The notes under the pieces were generated by a model that did not search any database, was not told where the DNA came from, and saw only the letters and a program-made list of their open reading frames with translations. This document shows positions 43,434 through 55,455 of a stretch of DNA of 64,000 nt, piece after piece. The DNA is from Drosophila persimilis (taxonomy: Eukaryota > Arthropoda > Insecta > Diptera > Drosophilidae). The position numbers and the translations under genes are program-made. How positions within the stretch are numbered: the stretch's first letter is position 1; each line of letters starts with the position of its first letter. The stretch spans positions 744,001 through 808,000 of the forward strand of contig NW_020825326.1 of the NCBI RefSeq assembly GCF_003286085.1. Reading direction: 5' to 3'.

Positions 43434-46400
43434 TTAATATTTGATGTTATCTTTATGTATAATTCTGTTTCTATTGTTGATTATAATTTTATTCGGTCGA
43501 TTTTCCTTAACTACCTGCTTTTTGTATCGGGATTGAAGTTTATTTCTTTCCCCGAATTTCTTTTCATAGACTACTTCTCCTATTTTATAATCTTTTTCTC
43601 TTCTATCTTTGTTATGTATCTTAAGCATTTTGGTCTGAGCTTCCTTAAGTAATATTGGATTATGTTTGTGTTCTATTTTGTTATACAATATGTCATATGG
43701 CATTTGATTGGTCGTTGAATGTATCGTCAGGTTATATTTCAGTGCCGCCCTTATTATTATTTCTGAATAATCTGTTAGATTTAGTTCATCCTTGATGCAC
43801 CGCGCTATTTCTGTTAGTGTGGAATGTACCCTTTCTACCTGACCATTTGAGGTGCTGTGTCTGGGATCAGCATAATAAATAGTTAAGTTACTTCTTTGTA
43901 TGAATGATCTAAATTGTGCTGAAGTAAAGCTTGGTTCGTTGTCAGTCATTAATGATGTTGCTAACGGAAAGTGTTGTAAAATTTCCATTACCTTATTTTC
44001 AATGTTTAATTTACTTTGAATTTCCTTGACCACCAAGTATTTGGAATAAGAATCTATACAAGTTATGAATGTTAGGTTTTGGGCATAGTATATGTCTAAG
44101 TGTAATTGATCTCCTTCTTTTGCTGGAATGGGAGCTTCCCCAATTGGAATTTTTACAGGGTGTCTCCGATATTTGTTTTTGTTACAGATCTCACAATTTT
44201 TTATATATTCTTTTAATTTTTTGTGCAGGTTTGGCCAATAATACAGCTTAGTTATTTGTTTGTAATTTTCGTCTAGTCCTCTATGGGCTCTGCAATGTGT
44301 TTCTTCTATAATTATAGCTTTATCTTCTGAATTTACTACATCTTGGAGGAACTTTCTTGTGAAGAGAAATTTATTTATGAAGTTTTCCTTTAGCTTATTT
44401 TGGATAAGGTATAAATCTTCTAAAGTGCAGTGTATTCCTGTGGTTAAGTGAGGCTGAATAAATTCTTTTAAAATGATTAGCAGATTGTCAACCGTATCAA
44501 ATTCAATAATATGTCGGGTATTTTCATAAACTCTTACTAACTCATGAACTGTGAATCTCCCTTGCGCTAATAGTAGCTGCTGTTTAAATTGGTTTAGAGG
44601 CTTGCTAGTCTCTTGAATGACGTTTTCGAAACTACTCTCTGCTGAATGCTGAGTATTTATGTCTGATTCTGATTCTGTCTGGTCGACATCACTATCTGTC
44701 ATATGATTTATTTTAATCCGAGATAACGCGTCCGCTACTACGTTAGTTGAGCCTGGCTTATAAATGATTTTTGGTGTGAAACTTTCTATGAAGTAATACC
44801 AACGTTTCATTTCAACATTTGGATTTTTTTGCGACATTGCAAAGGACAAAGGTTGGTGATCTGTATGTATTTCAATTCCACTCACTCCGTATAAATAATT
44901 TCGCAAATTTTTTAATGCCCATACAATAGCTAATAATTCTTTTTTATTAGTAGCATATAATTGCTCGGTTTTACTTAAAGTTTTAGAAATAAATGTTATG
45001 GGATTCCCATCTTGCGACAAAACTGCACCTATTGCTATGTCCGATGCATCTGTGGTTAATGTGAATTTTTTATTGTAATCTGGTTGTACTAATTCAATAT
45101 GTGCTATTAAACTGTCCTTTAAATTATTAAATGCTCCAATTGCTGGTTCATCCAGCTGTATTAATGCTTTCTTGGATGCCCTTCGTGAAACTTTCCCATT
45201 TACTCCGCTCAGATATTTTGTTAAAGGTTTGGCAATTGTGGCATAATTTCGGACAAATTTTCTGTAATACCCTGTTAGTCCTAAGAAGCTACGTAGCTCT
45301 CTGATATTTTTAGGAATTGGATAGTTTTGTATTGTGGAGATTTTGTCTGGATCTGTTTTAATGATATTTTGGGAAACAATGTATCCCAGAAATTTGGTTT
45401 CCAATTGAAAGAATTTAGACTTTTCAAGTGAAATTTTCATGTTAGCGTTTTGCAATATCTGAATTATATGAATTAGATCTTTATAATGTTGTTCTATAGT
45501 TTTTGAAAATATTATTATATCGTCCATATAAACGTGACAAGTTTTCCCAACTTGTTCTCTAAGTATATCGTCCATTGCCCTTTGGAAAATTCTGGGAGCG
45601 TTCGTCAATCCCATAGGCATTCTTAGAAATTCATATTTGCCGTTATTTATGGAAAAAGATGTTTTTTCAATATCTGATTCCCTCATTAAAATCTGATAGA
45701 AACCTGACTCTAAGTCAATGGCCGAGAAATATTTCGCTTTACCTAAATTGGCAAGGATTACTGAAGGATCTTGCATAGGGTATCTATCCGGTATAGTGTT
45801 TTCATTAAGTTTCTTAAAGTCTATTACTAATCTATGCTTAGGAGTTCCGTCCTCATTTACTCCCTTCTTTGGTACTACTATTACCGGTGAATTATATGGG
45901 CTTTTACTAGGTCTGATTATACCTTCATCTAACATTTTACTTATTTCGTTATTAACGAAATCGTTAACCGAATAAGCGTATGGATACTGCTTGCCATATA
46001 CCGGTCTATCGTGTTCAGTGTTAATCTCTCCTTTTATATCCGTTCTGAACGGTAACTGTAAATTTATATTGGCATGGTCTTCTTCGATGATAGATACCAT
46101 TTTCTCTCTGAGATTTTCTAAATTGTCCTCTTTGTAGGTTATTGTGTTATACAATTTCATTTTTTTCAATTCAGAATTTGCATAATTTTGAATGTCGGAT
46201 ATTTCTACGACGGCGCGTTCAGGATTTTTGCATCCCAAACTTTTAAATTGTTTATTGTCGGATAATTCAACGACGGCGTGTTCAGGATTCTTTAATCCCA
46301 AACTATTCGAACTTTTAGTGTCGGATAATTCAACGACGGCGTGCTCAGGATATTTTAATCCCAAACTATTAAAACTTTGGATGTCGGATAATTCAACGAC

Positions 46401-46991
46401 GGCGGGCTCAGGATATTTGAATCCCAAACTATTGACGGATAATTCTTCGTCGGCGTGCTCAGGATTTTTTGATCCCAAGCTATATAAACTTCCTTCTACC
46501 TTTACTGAATCGCTTTTCATTTCTTTTTCTTCTTCAAAATATTTTTTTATTATATATTCCTTCAACGGAAGGATGGTTTTTCCTTCTATAAAGGTTAATT
46601 TGTTTAAAGAAAGGACCTCGTCATATATTAGTTTCTCCTCATTGTCTTTATAACTTAAAGTCCCCTTTCCTGTATCAATAACCGCTCCGATTTTCTTTAA
46701 TAGGTTAAATCCTATTAGTAAATCTGCCTCCATTCCATCTATTTCATAAAACACTTGCTTTGTGTTGAAAATTGTTATATTATGGAAATATTTAATTATT
46801 GAAAACCCATTCACTGTAGCAACTTTCTTATAGATTGGTAATTCATTTTTATTGTCGTAAATTCCTTTTTTTATATAACAGGAAGTTGCTCCCGTATCTA
46901 TCAAAACTTTTAATTCTCTGTTTATTTTTTTGTCTACTCTTTTTAGGTAGGGCAGACCTACTTCGGGGGCTGATCTAAAAAATGATCCTCC
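43434..46991 (-). CDS. pol: pol polyprotein, copy 2
   Basis: Same domain order and residues as the copy 1 pol: protease DTGA, tandem repeats, YMDD, RNase H TDAS, integrase D-50-D-35-E. No difference in the encoded 1,156 residues was noticed. It is open from 46991 in the -1 frame relative to gag. Catalytic machinery is intact, so this copy could in principle still move within the cell even with a broken env (inference). Confidence 0.92.
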   Translation of the reverse strand, partial: GGSFFRSAPEVGLPYLKRVDKKINRELKVLIDTGATSCYIKKGIYDNKNELPIYKKVATVNGFSIIKYFHNITIFNTKQVFYEIDGMEADLLIGFNLLKKIGAVIDTGKGTLSYKDNEEKLIYDEVLSLNKLTFIEGKTILPLKEYIIKKYFEEEKEMKSDSVKVEGSLYSLGSKNPEHADEELSVNSLGFKYPEPAVVELSDIQSFNSLGLKYPEHAVVELSDTKSSNSLGLKNPEHAVVELSDNKQFKSLGCKNPERAVVEISDIQNYANSELKKMKLYNTITYKEDNLENLREKMVSIIEEDHANINLQLPFRTDIKGEINTEHDRPVYGKQYPYAYSVNDFVNNEISKMLDEGIIRPSKSPYNSPVIVVPKKGVNEDGTPKHRLVIDFKKLNENTIPDRYPMQDPSVILANLGKAKYFSAIDLESGFYQILMRESDIEKTSFSINNGKYEFLRMPMGLTNAPRIFQRAMDDILREQVGKTCHVYMDDIIIFSKTIEQHYKDLIHIIQILQNANMKISLEKSKFFQLETKFLGYIVSQNIIKTDPDKISTIQNYPIPKNIRELRSFLGLTGYYRKFVRNYATIAKPLTKYLSGVNGKVSRRASKKALIQLDEPAIGAFNNLKDSLIAHIELVQPDYNKKFTLTTDASDIAIGAVLSQDGNPITFISKTLSKTEQLYATNKKELLAIVWALKNLRNYLYGVSGIEIHTDHQPLSFAMSQKNPNVEMKRWYYFIESFTPKIIYKPGSTNVVADALSRIKINHMTDSDVDQTESESDINTQHSAESSFENVIQETSKPLNQFKQQLLLAQGRFTVHELVRVYENTRHIIEFDTVDNLLIILKEFIQPHLTTGIHCTLEDLYLIQNKLKENFINKFLFTRKFLQDVVNSEDKAIIIEETHCRAHRGLDENYKQITKLYYWPNLHKKLKEYIKNCEICNKNKYRRHPVKIPIGEAPIPAKEGDQLHLDIYYAQNLTFITCIDSYSKYLVVKEIQSKLNIENKVMEILQHFPLATSLMTDNEPSFTSAQFRSFIQRSNLTIYYADPRHSTSNGQVERVHSTLTEIARCIKDELNLTDYSEIIIRAALKYNLTIHSTTNQMPYDILYNKIEHKHNPILLKEAQTKMLKIHNKDRREKDYKIGEVVYEKKFGERNKLQSRYKKQVVKENRPNKIIINNRNRIIHKDNIKY
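46189..46481 (-). repeat. Five tandem 63-bp coding repeats inside pol (copy 2)
   Basis: Mirror of 35186-35478 with the same number and order of units, so the expansion predates the separation of the two copies. Confidence 0.85.
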
Positions 46992-48166
46992 TCAATGTTA
47001 TTTATCCTCATTGCTTTATTAGCCGGTTGTTCCGACATTTCGTTTAGTTTTCGTTTCTGCGCTGGATTGTCGTTAGACTGATTATTCGGGACTACGTTTG
47101 CCCTAAAATGCTGGGCTTGGCTATAATTGTTATTATTTCTCCTAAAATAACCGTTAGTATTCTCCCGATAATTTCTATTGTTATTATTTCCCCTGAATTG
47201 ATTGCTGTTCTGTCGGTTCCGGATTTGTATAGATTCGTCTACCTCCATTGGTTCTGGGGCCTGATTTTGTTGTCTATTACCCAAGAAATAGGGTTGTCCC
47301 CAAGACATGTTATTCCTCTGCAAATCCCTTTTTTGGTCGAATGGTGAACTGTTAGTCCTAGGTTGTCGTTGGTTGAATCTTAAGGTATTAAAATTATTAT
47401 TCCCTGAATTTCTGGGACCGCTGAATTGGTAGGCAAATTGGGCCCGAATGTTATTAGATTGCAATTCCTGTACCTTTGCTAAGGCATTCGGTAAATCTGG
47501 GGGATTCAATGAAAATAGGATTTCAGCAATGCCGCCGTTTAGGCCAGTGACAAAAATGCGTAAGGCATTGTCTCTAATTTTTTTATTTGATTCCTTGGTG
47601 ATCTCACTGTCCTTTCCGTGAGTCATTATTGTCTTATTTATTAACAAGGTCATTTTCTTGTTAACCTCGTTATAGAAATCTATAATTGAAAGGTTCCCTT
47701 GTCGGAGAACGCTTAATTCCTGTTCTATTATGTAAATAGGTCTCTTGTCACTGTAAACAAAGTCAAGCCGTGAAAGTATGGCATCAAAATTTAGAACTGT
47801 CCCGTGGTTGGTCAGTGCGTCATGTGCTGGTCCTGTTATTTTGTTTCTCAAAATTGTTAATGCAATATAATATTGCTTACTTCCTTTCTTATATAACTTC
47901 ACTGCAGTTTCTGCAGCTTCCCTCCATCCTACATATTGGTTTAATCCACCATTAAAAATTGGTAGGGATTCTATTACCTTCAATGTGGTGTCGTCTCTTA
48001 TTGTCTCGTCTATTGTTTCTGCCTGATAATCCGATACCTGATCGGATTTAGTTTCTATTTGTTGTTTTAAATTTACAATTTGCTCTTGTACTTGTGAAAT
48101 TTGAAGTGCTATCAATTGTTTGACCAGATCTGCTGTGAGATCGGTCCTTGCTTGAGAGTTAATCAT
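46958..48166 (-). CDS. gag: gag polyprotein, copy 2
   Basis: 402 residues from ATG at 48166 (frame open further upstream without ATG). The protein reads identically to copy 1, with the same Asn/Arg-rich tail and no zinc knuckle. It ends 19 bases beyond the slippery heptamer. Confidence 0.88.
   Translation of the reverse strand: MINSQARTDLTADLVKQLIALQISQVQEQIVNLKQQIETKSDQVSDYQAETIDETIRDDTTLKVIESLPIFNGGLNQYVGWREAAETAVKLYKKGSKQYYIALTILRNKITGPAHDALTNHGTVLNFDAILSRLDFVYSDKRPIYIIEQELSVLRQGNLSIIDFYNEVNKKMTLLINKTIMTHGKDSEITKESNKKIRDNALRIFVTGLNGGIAEILFSLNPPDLPNALAKVQELQSNNIRAQFAYQFSGPRNSGNNNFNTLRFNQRQPRTNSSPFDQKRDLQRNNMSWGQPYFLGNRQQNQAPEPMEVDESIQIRNRQNSNQFRGNNNNRNYRENTNGYFRRNNNNYSQAQHFRANVVPNNQSNDNPAQKRKLNEMSEQPANKAMRINNIEEDHFLDQPPK
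46976..46982 (-). promoter_or_regulatory. -1 frameshift site T TTT TTA (copy 2)
   Basis: Same heptamer, frame relation and downstream weak hairpin as in copy 1. Confidence 0.7.
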
Positions 48167-48538
48167 TTTTAGTTTTTCAAAATCTAAAGTTAGCTGATCC
48201 ACTTTTAATTTTTCTTATATGTTAGTTTTTATAATCTTATATATCCTAATTGAACTTATATATTTATTAATACAACTCTTGCTCACGAAATATCCGGTAG
48301 GGGTCGTCCTTCTTAGTTTGGCAGATCTTCGAACGGGTCTTCCTTCTTAAATTTCTTTGCTCAGCTGGGTCTTCTGGGGGTCTTCCTTCTTTGGCTTCGC
48401 TGATCGTTTCACTTTCTTTGTATTTTGGTTTTGTCGGTTTTGTTGGTTTTGTTTTTTTAAAAACTTTGGGTTTCTTTGGTTTTTTTTGTATTTACGAATT
48501 GCCTTGATTAGCTTTTTGTTTTATTTGTATTTTGCGTT

Positions 48539-48586
48539 GTATTTGTATTTGTATTTGTATTTGTATTTGTATTTGTATTTGTATTT
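48539..48586 (-). repeat. (AAATAC)8 in the 5' leader of copy 2
   Basis: Eight units, read as GTATTT on the plus strand. Same count as copy 1, notable because such repeats usually change length fast. Confidence 0.85.
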
Positions 48587-48760
48587 GTTTTTGCACACCC
48601 TAAGCTCCGGTTTGTTTCCTTTTTATCTCACTTTTTTTTATCTATATCACACAGTCACTCCGCGTTTTTAATTTTGAAGGATTTATTCCATTAATTAATT
48701 GTCCTTCGGGTTTCGGCACGACGCAACACTTTTATCATTCGGTGCTTTTTAGACAACGTC

Positions 48761-48778
48761 GCCCCACGTTGGGCGCCA
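48761..48778 (-). other. Primer binding site, tRNA-Lys type (copy 2)
   Basis: TGGCGCCCAACGTGGGGC on the minus strand, directly after the 5' LTR with a one-base overlap. Confidence 0.8.
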
Positions 48779-49309
48779 ATTAAACAACTGCGGTAGCGGA
48801 TTGTGTTTTTAAAAAGTTTTTATTTTACTTCGAACTTCACTGATATAGATTTAAGTAGAGGGTCACAAAGGAATTCCGGGCCAAGGGATTGCGCGATCTT
48901 AATATTTAGCTAGACTTTGCGGTGTCGCTGCTGGATCAAGACTGATTTGAACTTTCTGATCTTTGCATCGTTGATCCCTTTCGGGAATCGTTTTTCTATA
49001 AACATTTCAATTGATTTCGCCATCCCGAGTATTAGATTTCGTCATCCAAAGAGAGAACTGTAAAAGGCCTAAAGTGCAGGATCTGCAGAAAGCCGGGAGT
49101 GAGATTGTTTATGAGAAGCCGGGTGTGGGCAAACATTGGTTTTCCATTTAGGCGAGTGTCAAAGAATGGGATTGCGGCGGGGGCGCTTGAGATTGTACAT
49201 CTTAGAAATCAATTAGGCGGAGGCCCAAGATTGAAATTGTTTTCGTTTTGGAAAACCAAAGATTGTTTACAACTCGTATAAGAGCTCAATGGAATTGGGT
49301 ACGTTAACT
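48778..49309 (-). repeat. 5' LTR of copy 2
   Basis: 532 bp, same as 41453-41984. It carries the same four substitutions against copy 1. Confidence 0.9.
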
Positions 49310-49313
49310 TGCA

Positions 49314-50038
49314 TACATATGTACATAAATGAATGATTGGTGTTTGCAGATGGGGTCTGTAGCTTTCATGTTTAAATAATCGCATATGCAATTCCTTCTC
49401 GCCGTTGCAAACATTTGCTGAAAGTTATAATACGCTCGGAAAGGGTAGAACAAAACTAAAAATTCAAAGAGCAAAAGAGAGAGGTATAGATACCGAGTGT
49501 TGAAGTCAAAGCCGCAGCCGCAGTCGCAGTGGCGGCAGCAGCGCAGCAGCAGCAACGAACCAACCCCACGACGAGCCGCCGAAGCAGAGAGCCGACGACA
49601 GCGAACGACTCTACGACTATTAAAGATAACCACAGCAACAACAAAAGCAGTAAGAGCAAGCAGAAGAAGCAAGTCGACAAGAAAAGCAAATACACGCTAC
49701 ATACTTACACTTACTATCCCACATATTCATGCATAGCTACATGTACAGATGCATACGTACATAGCATGTACATGTATGTATAGGAATGTGCACTGCTTTT
49801 GTTGGTTTACCTACGAACCGAACCGACTTACACTCACATATAGACATACTTAAAGAAATAACAAAGTTTTTTTTTTCTTTTTTATGATTATTTTAGCTAT
49901 TGTACAGTTCCACAAAAGATTTATACACCGCACGAACTAACACAGCAGTCATGGGGTGTAAGTGGGAGGGGTGGGGAGGGGCTATTTGAGGGTGGCGGTA
50001 ATATTTGTGAGAATATTTGCAGACGAGAATGGAATAGA

Positions 50039-50076
<38 letters not shown>

Positions 50077-51155
50077 AGAAAACTAACAGAAGAACAAGAA
50101 CATGCTGAAGAAGCAGAATAGAAGAGTTTGAGCAACATTTTTCGCAGAGCGCGGATGACAATGTTTACTCAGTATCTGTGTGAATGTGTGTGCCTGTGTA
50201 TCTTGGTGTGTATGTGTGTGCGAGAGTACTAGATAAAATTCGAAATGCTGTCGTTGACTTAGAAAGTATTCCAAATAATAAAAGAAGCAAAGGAATTCTT
50301 TGAGATTTGTGCTGCTTTGAGCAAGAGCTGCGCACATCCACGATGAAGGGGCACTTGCATGCCCTGCTTGAGCACTGCACAGCAGTGCACTGCACCCGGC
50401 CCTGGCCATGCCCAACAAATTCAAATTAATCGGGCTAATATGACATTTATGGGGAAACTGTATTGGGAGGTATTGGAATAACAGTTTAAGTGTTCAAGCA
50501 CAAACCTTGATTTTTTCACTTCACCATTTCAACTGTATTCAGTTCTCTATCTATCAGTTCTGTCACTTGGCGAATAAGTGGCCACGCAGTTTATTTTTTT
50601 AAATAAGCGTGCATTCTAAGGCGGTGGGGTAATGTGGGTTTTATGTCTTTATTACTTTCAATGTACATATCTCTGATTTTAATCAAATTCAATTAGTGCG
50701 TGGAATTTCAACCGATTTTTAATGGGTTGCAGTAGTTTAAAACGCGAGCGAGAAGTTGCAGAGATTTTTGTGAATAATTATGTAATGTTCTAAGGGAATA
50801 TCGTGCATATTGTTATCTAAGATACTCTATCACTATATACATACATACATATGTACATATATACATATGTACATACTATGGACATAGATATCTCTAAACA
50901 TCAGAGAATTGGTATGAGAATCAGTGAAAGCACTAGGCTCTAATTCATAGCTTCAGGCAAATAAGGACGATTTTTCGATACTCACAAAGAATACTAGTAT
51001 TCGAGAACATCGCTTGCAAGTGCTATTCCAAGAGAGAGATATCATGAAGCAAAACAATTAATTATCTTCAGTCGAAGAGCTGATTTCGACCAAGGTAGAA
51101 ATATCGTATCTTCAAAATATGATTTTTCTAACAAATCCCAACTAGAGGATATATG
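49314..51155. other. Non-coding stretch with (AG)14, no gene seen
   Basis: 49490-49690 is rich in CAG/AGC triplets and could be leader or enhancer sequence, but no ATG frame is protein-like. (AG)14 lies at 50045-50072. TACATATGTATG satellites occur at 49740-49780 and 50835-50880. No coding exon found. Confidence 0.4.
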
Positions 51156-51157
51156 TA

Positions 51158-52788
51158 CACACTTGATCATAATAATAGGTACACACATCTACGTAAACTT
51201 TAACATAACAAAAAGCAGTTGTGTTCAATATTTGAAACTTAAAATTAGTTCTCAATTATACCAATAGTATTTGTTTTCAATAAAATAAACTTTATTATAT
51301 TATAGGATAATGTTATAAAAGAAAAGAGAGCAATTTGTACTTCAGAGTCAATGTCAGGCTGCTCAAAATAATAGGTACACTTCAAGTTTTGTTATGAAAA
51401 AAGTTTTTTAACTGATTATTATTATTTTTTGTTGCCTAAATGGGATTTATAGTTAATATCCGATGTATCCACCTTTATTTTTTGTCACCTTTATAATTAT
51501 TTTTGGCGTACTTGTAATAAGCGTCTGGCAGGTGTCTCATACCACAATTTTTGGACGCCCCCGCATAATTTTTGATTATTTGAAAATGAAAACTTAGCTA
51601 ATTTTGTTTCGTAAATCTCCCCACAAGTTTTCGATTGGATTTAAGTCGGAAAATTTGGGAAGCCACTTTAAAACGTCTATTGTTTGGTCCTCAAAAAAGT
51701 TGGTCAAAAGCTTAGATGTGTGCCTTGGGTCGTTTTATTACTTAAATACCCAATGGAAACTCATTTTTTCTTCAGCATAAGGTAGCATAGCTGTCTGCAA
51801 TCTGAGTTTGTATTGCTCAGCGTCCATTCTGTTCGTTGTCAGGAAAAATGGACCTACGCCGTACCAGGATGAGCAGCCCCATATCTTTAACTGGCACCTC
51901 CAGGTTTGAGAATTTTTTTGTTTTGAAACATGGATCAATATTCTTTCGTTTTGGGCTTCCTACATTGCTTTCACACTCATTCCCTAATAAATTTATTTTA
52001 GTTTCGTCGCTCCATAAAAGGTTTCTCCACTTTTTCTCTCCGGCGCATCCTGCGCAGTCTTTATGATCTTTAGCAAAAGTTTGCCCCATGGCTAAATTTT
52101 GTTGACGCGTAAGTGGGACCTTTCTTTCTATTCTCCTTGGAAGGCTGGCTTGTTGTAGCCGTCTACGGATCGTTGGAGCACTAACTTCTAGTGCAATTTC
52201 TGATGCAATAGCCTTTGACGACTTAAATGGGTCCTTATTCCTCAAAGAAAAGTATGTAGTGGTGAAGTGTTATGGTTGTTTTCTGTGGCTTTCCGCGAGT
52301 TTCCTGACTAGATTTTAATTTTTAAAGCATTGTAACAAAATAATGAGACCTTTTCATTAATCTGGCAATGGCCCGAAGAGATTGGCCTTCTTTTTCCAGA
52401 CTAAGAGCCAATTGGGCTGTACAATAAGACATTCGGCCTATTCTTGTAAGAAAAAAATAATTATTTGTTTATATTTAGACTGTTGTTAAATGAAATGGAT
52501 GTTTAATTGCCAAAAAGTCAAGAATTTCCGAATTATTCACTTGATATTCAAAATTTACTGACACTGTACCTATTATTTTGATCAGCCATAATGTGATGTC
52601 AACTCGCAATTTCGCTTAAAGCTCTGTTATTCGGCGGTTTCCCTGTTTCATTTTTTTTTGCCACGGAACTGCAATACATTGACAAATAAAACATACCAAA
52701 CAAAATTTTGTTTTCAACACTTAAAGTACGATAAAACTAATTATTAATGAAAAGCTTCAAGGTGTACCTATTATTATGATCAAGTGTG
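51158..52788 (-). mobile_element. Tc1-like transposon with IR/DR ends, full length (1,631 bp)
   Basis: Both ends read CACACTTGATCATAATAATA then GGTACAC; they are perfect inverted copies flanked by TA (51156-51157 and 52789-52790). Inner copies, GCTCAAAATAATAGGTACAC at 51361-51380 and the matching one at 52564-52583, lie about 200 bp from the ends. This is again the doubled IR/DR design. It is a different family from 25246-26880 by sequence. Confidence 0.82.
51480..52437 (-). pseudogene. Tc1-like transposase, frameshifted
   Basis: The N-terminus from ATG at about 52432 reads AQLALSLEKEGQSLRAIARL (first helix-turn-helix) and soon stops. 52245-51817 carries FKSSKAIASEIALEVSAPTI, RRRLQQASLPRRIERKVPLT and NLLWSDETKINLLG (first catalytic Asp), then shifts frame near 51900. 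51938-51738 continues with WYGVGPFFLTTNRMDAEQYK. The C-terminal SPD block is not intact. It is inactive. Confidence 0.75.
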
Positions 52789-52790
52789 TA

Positions 52791-55455
52791 TGTACTTTCC
52801 TCTGTTATATCTGGTCTCACAGCAGTGGAAGCAGTGGAATGATTGATTTAAACATCAGTACGTACATGCATACATATATTGGTTTGAGAAGCAATTCCAC
52901 CTTAAAATTAGTTTTATGTCCCCCAAACTTTCTATTAAGCTTCTAAAAGCGTACTATTTGGAATGAATTCATTAATTCAGCTTATTAATCACGAGAAGAA
53001 ATAAAGAGAAACAGCAGGCGTGATAAGAGCCCGATTGCTATACAGCCAACTGATTATGCAATAAGAGTGCTCCCAAAGAATCGCTCTTCATGTGGAGATA
53101 AATGTACGTACATATGTACATACGTACAAACAATATGTCTCATAAACCTTAAGGTTTCATACATCTTGTATGTACATATTTGTATACATACATATGTGTG
53201 TATGCATGTTGTATGTATGTATGTTCAAAAGTATTACATTTTGAGGCTTTGTCGTGTGCTGTGGGAAGATGATGGAATGGCCGGAAAACTAAGGTAGAGG
53301 GATGGATGGGTGAGGGGATAGTTCAGTTGCCCGGCTGGTTCCGGGGGCGAGGCGACCCGGTAATTACAAGCTCACGACAATGTGCGACGTGAACAATAAT
53401 TTTACGTGTACTTGCAATAACACAATAACTCCGGAAGAAGACACACACAGGCTCATAAAGGAACGCGTGATTATAGTTGTTTTCCTGTGGATCTGTGTGA
53501 GGAAATGCACACACACACACACACACACACACACGCATGAAATTACAACTACATATTTACGAGTATGCATGTACATATGTACATACATATATAAGTACAT
53601 ATGTACTTCTCTATTTCCAGGACACAAAACCAGTCTGACGAATCGATTTCCAGATGTATCCCAAGATGCAATTGTATTTATGAACGAGCATCTAATAATG
53701 ACTGCAAAATTAAATTATACACACAAGTTAATTATAAATACATATGTATGTGTATATATATATATATACATATATATATGTATATATATATGTATGTACA
53801 TATGTATGTATGTATGTAAATATGTATGTATGTATGTTCAATCATATGTACATTTATTATAAAATAAGGGGATGGATTTTTTTCGGTTTGGGGAGATATC
53901 GAAATAAATAAACAAACATTTTTAAATTAATACGATTTCTGGAGAAGAAACGAATAAACAAACAGCAGAAGTGTGTACAAGGAGAACCAGATGAGGAAAT
54001 TTGTCCGCATAAAGCTGACAAACTAATTTTCAAGATAAAACTGATGACGATGATGCTGAGAACGACGATGGGGTTAGGGAATATCCTCAATAGAGAAGCC
54101 AGAACTAAAGTTAACCAACCGCTTCCACAAATGGAGATGCGTGTGGGCGGAGAGAGAGGGAGCGCGCGATGCACAGCACACAGAACTGGAACCAAGAAAA
54201 TATGCTACGTGAAGCAAAACGAAAGCCAAAAACTAGATGAAAAACTTGGCTGTGGAAATGGCAGACCCGTACAAGATAAGCCAAAGATGCAAGCCATGAA
54301 AGCAAGCAGGCGCAAGCAGAGGCAGAAAGCATCACGCAAAAGAAGCAGAACATGAACGAGTGGGCTGGTAGGAACAAGACAAGACAAGTTTCATATGCAG
54401 CATGATGCACTGTGCTCCCTCTCTCTCTCGTCGTCCCGTCACACTCGCGCGTTGGCAAAAGTAGAACTTTGCTTGAAAAAGATAGCTCCCCATCTCTCTC
54501 TCTCTCTCTCTCTCTTTCACTCTTACCGCAAAAGTTCGCTGCTTGATTGATAGCCAATGGGGTCGGGCGCTGGAGCAGGGGATGCCTGGTTTGTGGTACG
54601 GTCGGAAGGAAAGAAGCGGCAGGCGGGACGGACTGCTGCATAGAAAAGCTTGCAACTTCAGAAAATTTGTATCGCTTTACATTTCGTTCTTGGCTCAACT
54701 GAGAGAAATACAGAAAAACTAAGGCGAAGAGTGAGCAAAGAGAGGTTAAGAGCCAGAAAGAGAGGGCGAGCGAGCACGTGCAATAAATGCAATTACCGCT
54801 GTATCTGTGTACGAGACTGTATGCGTGTGCGAGTTTATGGGTTCAAGTTGTACATTTTATCGAGTCTTTTATAGACGATTCTCATATGCGGGGTACCAAA
54901 AGGTGTATGGGCACACACGCACACACGCACACACCCGAATCCTCCTCCATCTACTGAAATGAATTACTTCCAGAATTAATTCCAGAGAATACAACATACA
55001 GCTCGGCTATATCATACATTTTGAATCCACCTGGCACAATCAAATAGTCAATTACAATTTAAAGGTTCCGTAGTATAGTTCCGTAAAAGCTATCCATGAG
55101 TGTCGTACACATACAGCTGCGCCGATGATGGTTCTAGTGAACGTTGCTAAGACTTATACATATATAAACTTTATGCTATAATTTATCGTATCCCAGAGCA
55201 CTGGTACGATTTGCCAACTCCAAATGAAAATATTTGAAAAGAGAAGGGTTATATCATAAATTTGGGCCTCAACAAAAAGGCGCCAATTTACAAAAAAAAA
55301 ATCAAAAAACTACTAAAAGAAAAACAATTTTTTAGTAAAATATGTTAGTTTAGTTGTATTTAAAGGTTGGCATTTTGTTGCAAAGCCTTTGTCAGCAACA
55401 ACAGCAGCTCAACATCTCGGCACTAAAGCGCACCTAATTTCCGCATATTTCCATT
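52791..55455. other. Non-coding stretch with several microsatellites
   Basis: (CA)n at 53508-53534, (TATG/TACA)n at 53735-53835, (CT)n at 54493-54516, CACACG-type at 54913-54935. Frames such as 53380-53862 (+) and 54111-54698 (-) are composed mainly of repeat translation. No gene supported. Confidence 0.4.

Larger units (their letters stand above)
41453..49309 (-). mobile_element. Errantivirus-like Ty3/gypsy LTR element, copy 2 (complete, env broken)
   Basis: 7,857 bp, one base longer than copy 1, in the opposite orientation. It is flanked by its own TGCA duplication (41449-41452 and 49310-49313). Its two LTRs match each other but differ from copy 1 at four sites. Gag and Pol proteins appear identical to those of copy 1. 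The extra base is in env. Confidence 0.92.

Noticed and set aside
32358..49309. The inverted pair as a single palindromic duplication
   Set aside because: Each element has its own TGCA duplication and copy-specific LTR substitutions, so two insertions fit better.
53380..53862. 160-residue plus-strand frame
   Set aside because: It crosses (CA)n and TATG satellites, with Tyr/Ile/Cys/Met repeat translation. No domain.
54111..54698. 195-residue minus-strand frame
   Set aside because: It spans (CT)n, has no motif, no conserved signals and composition unlike a protein.
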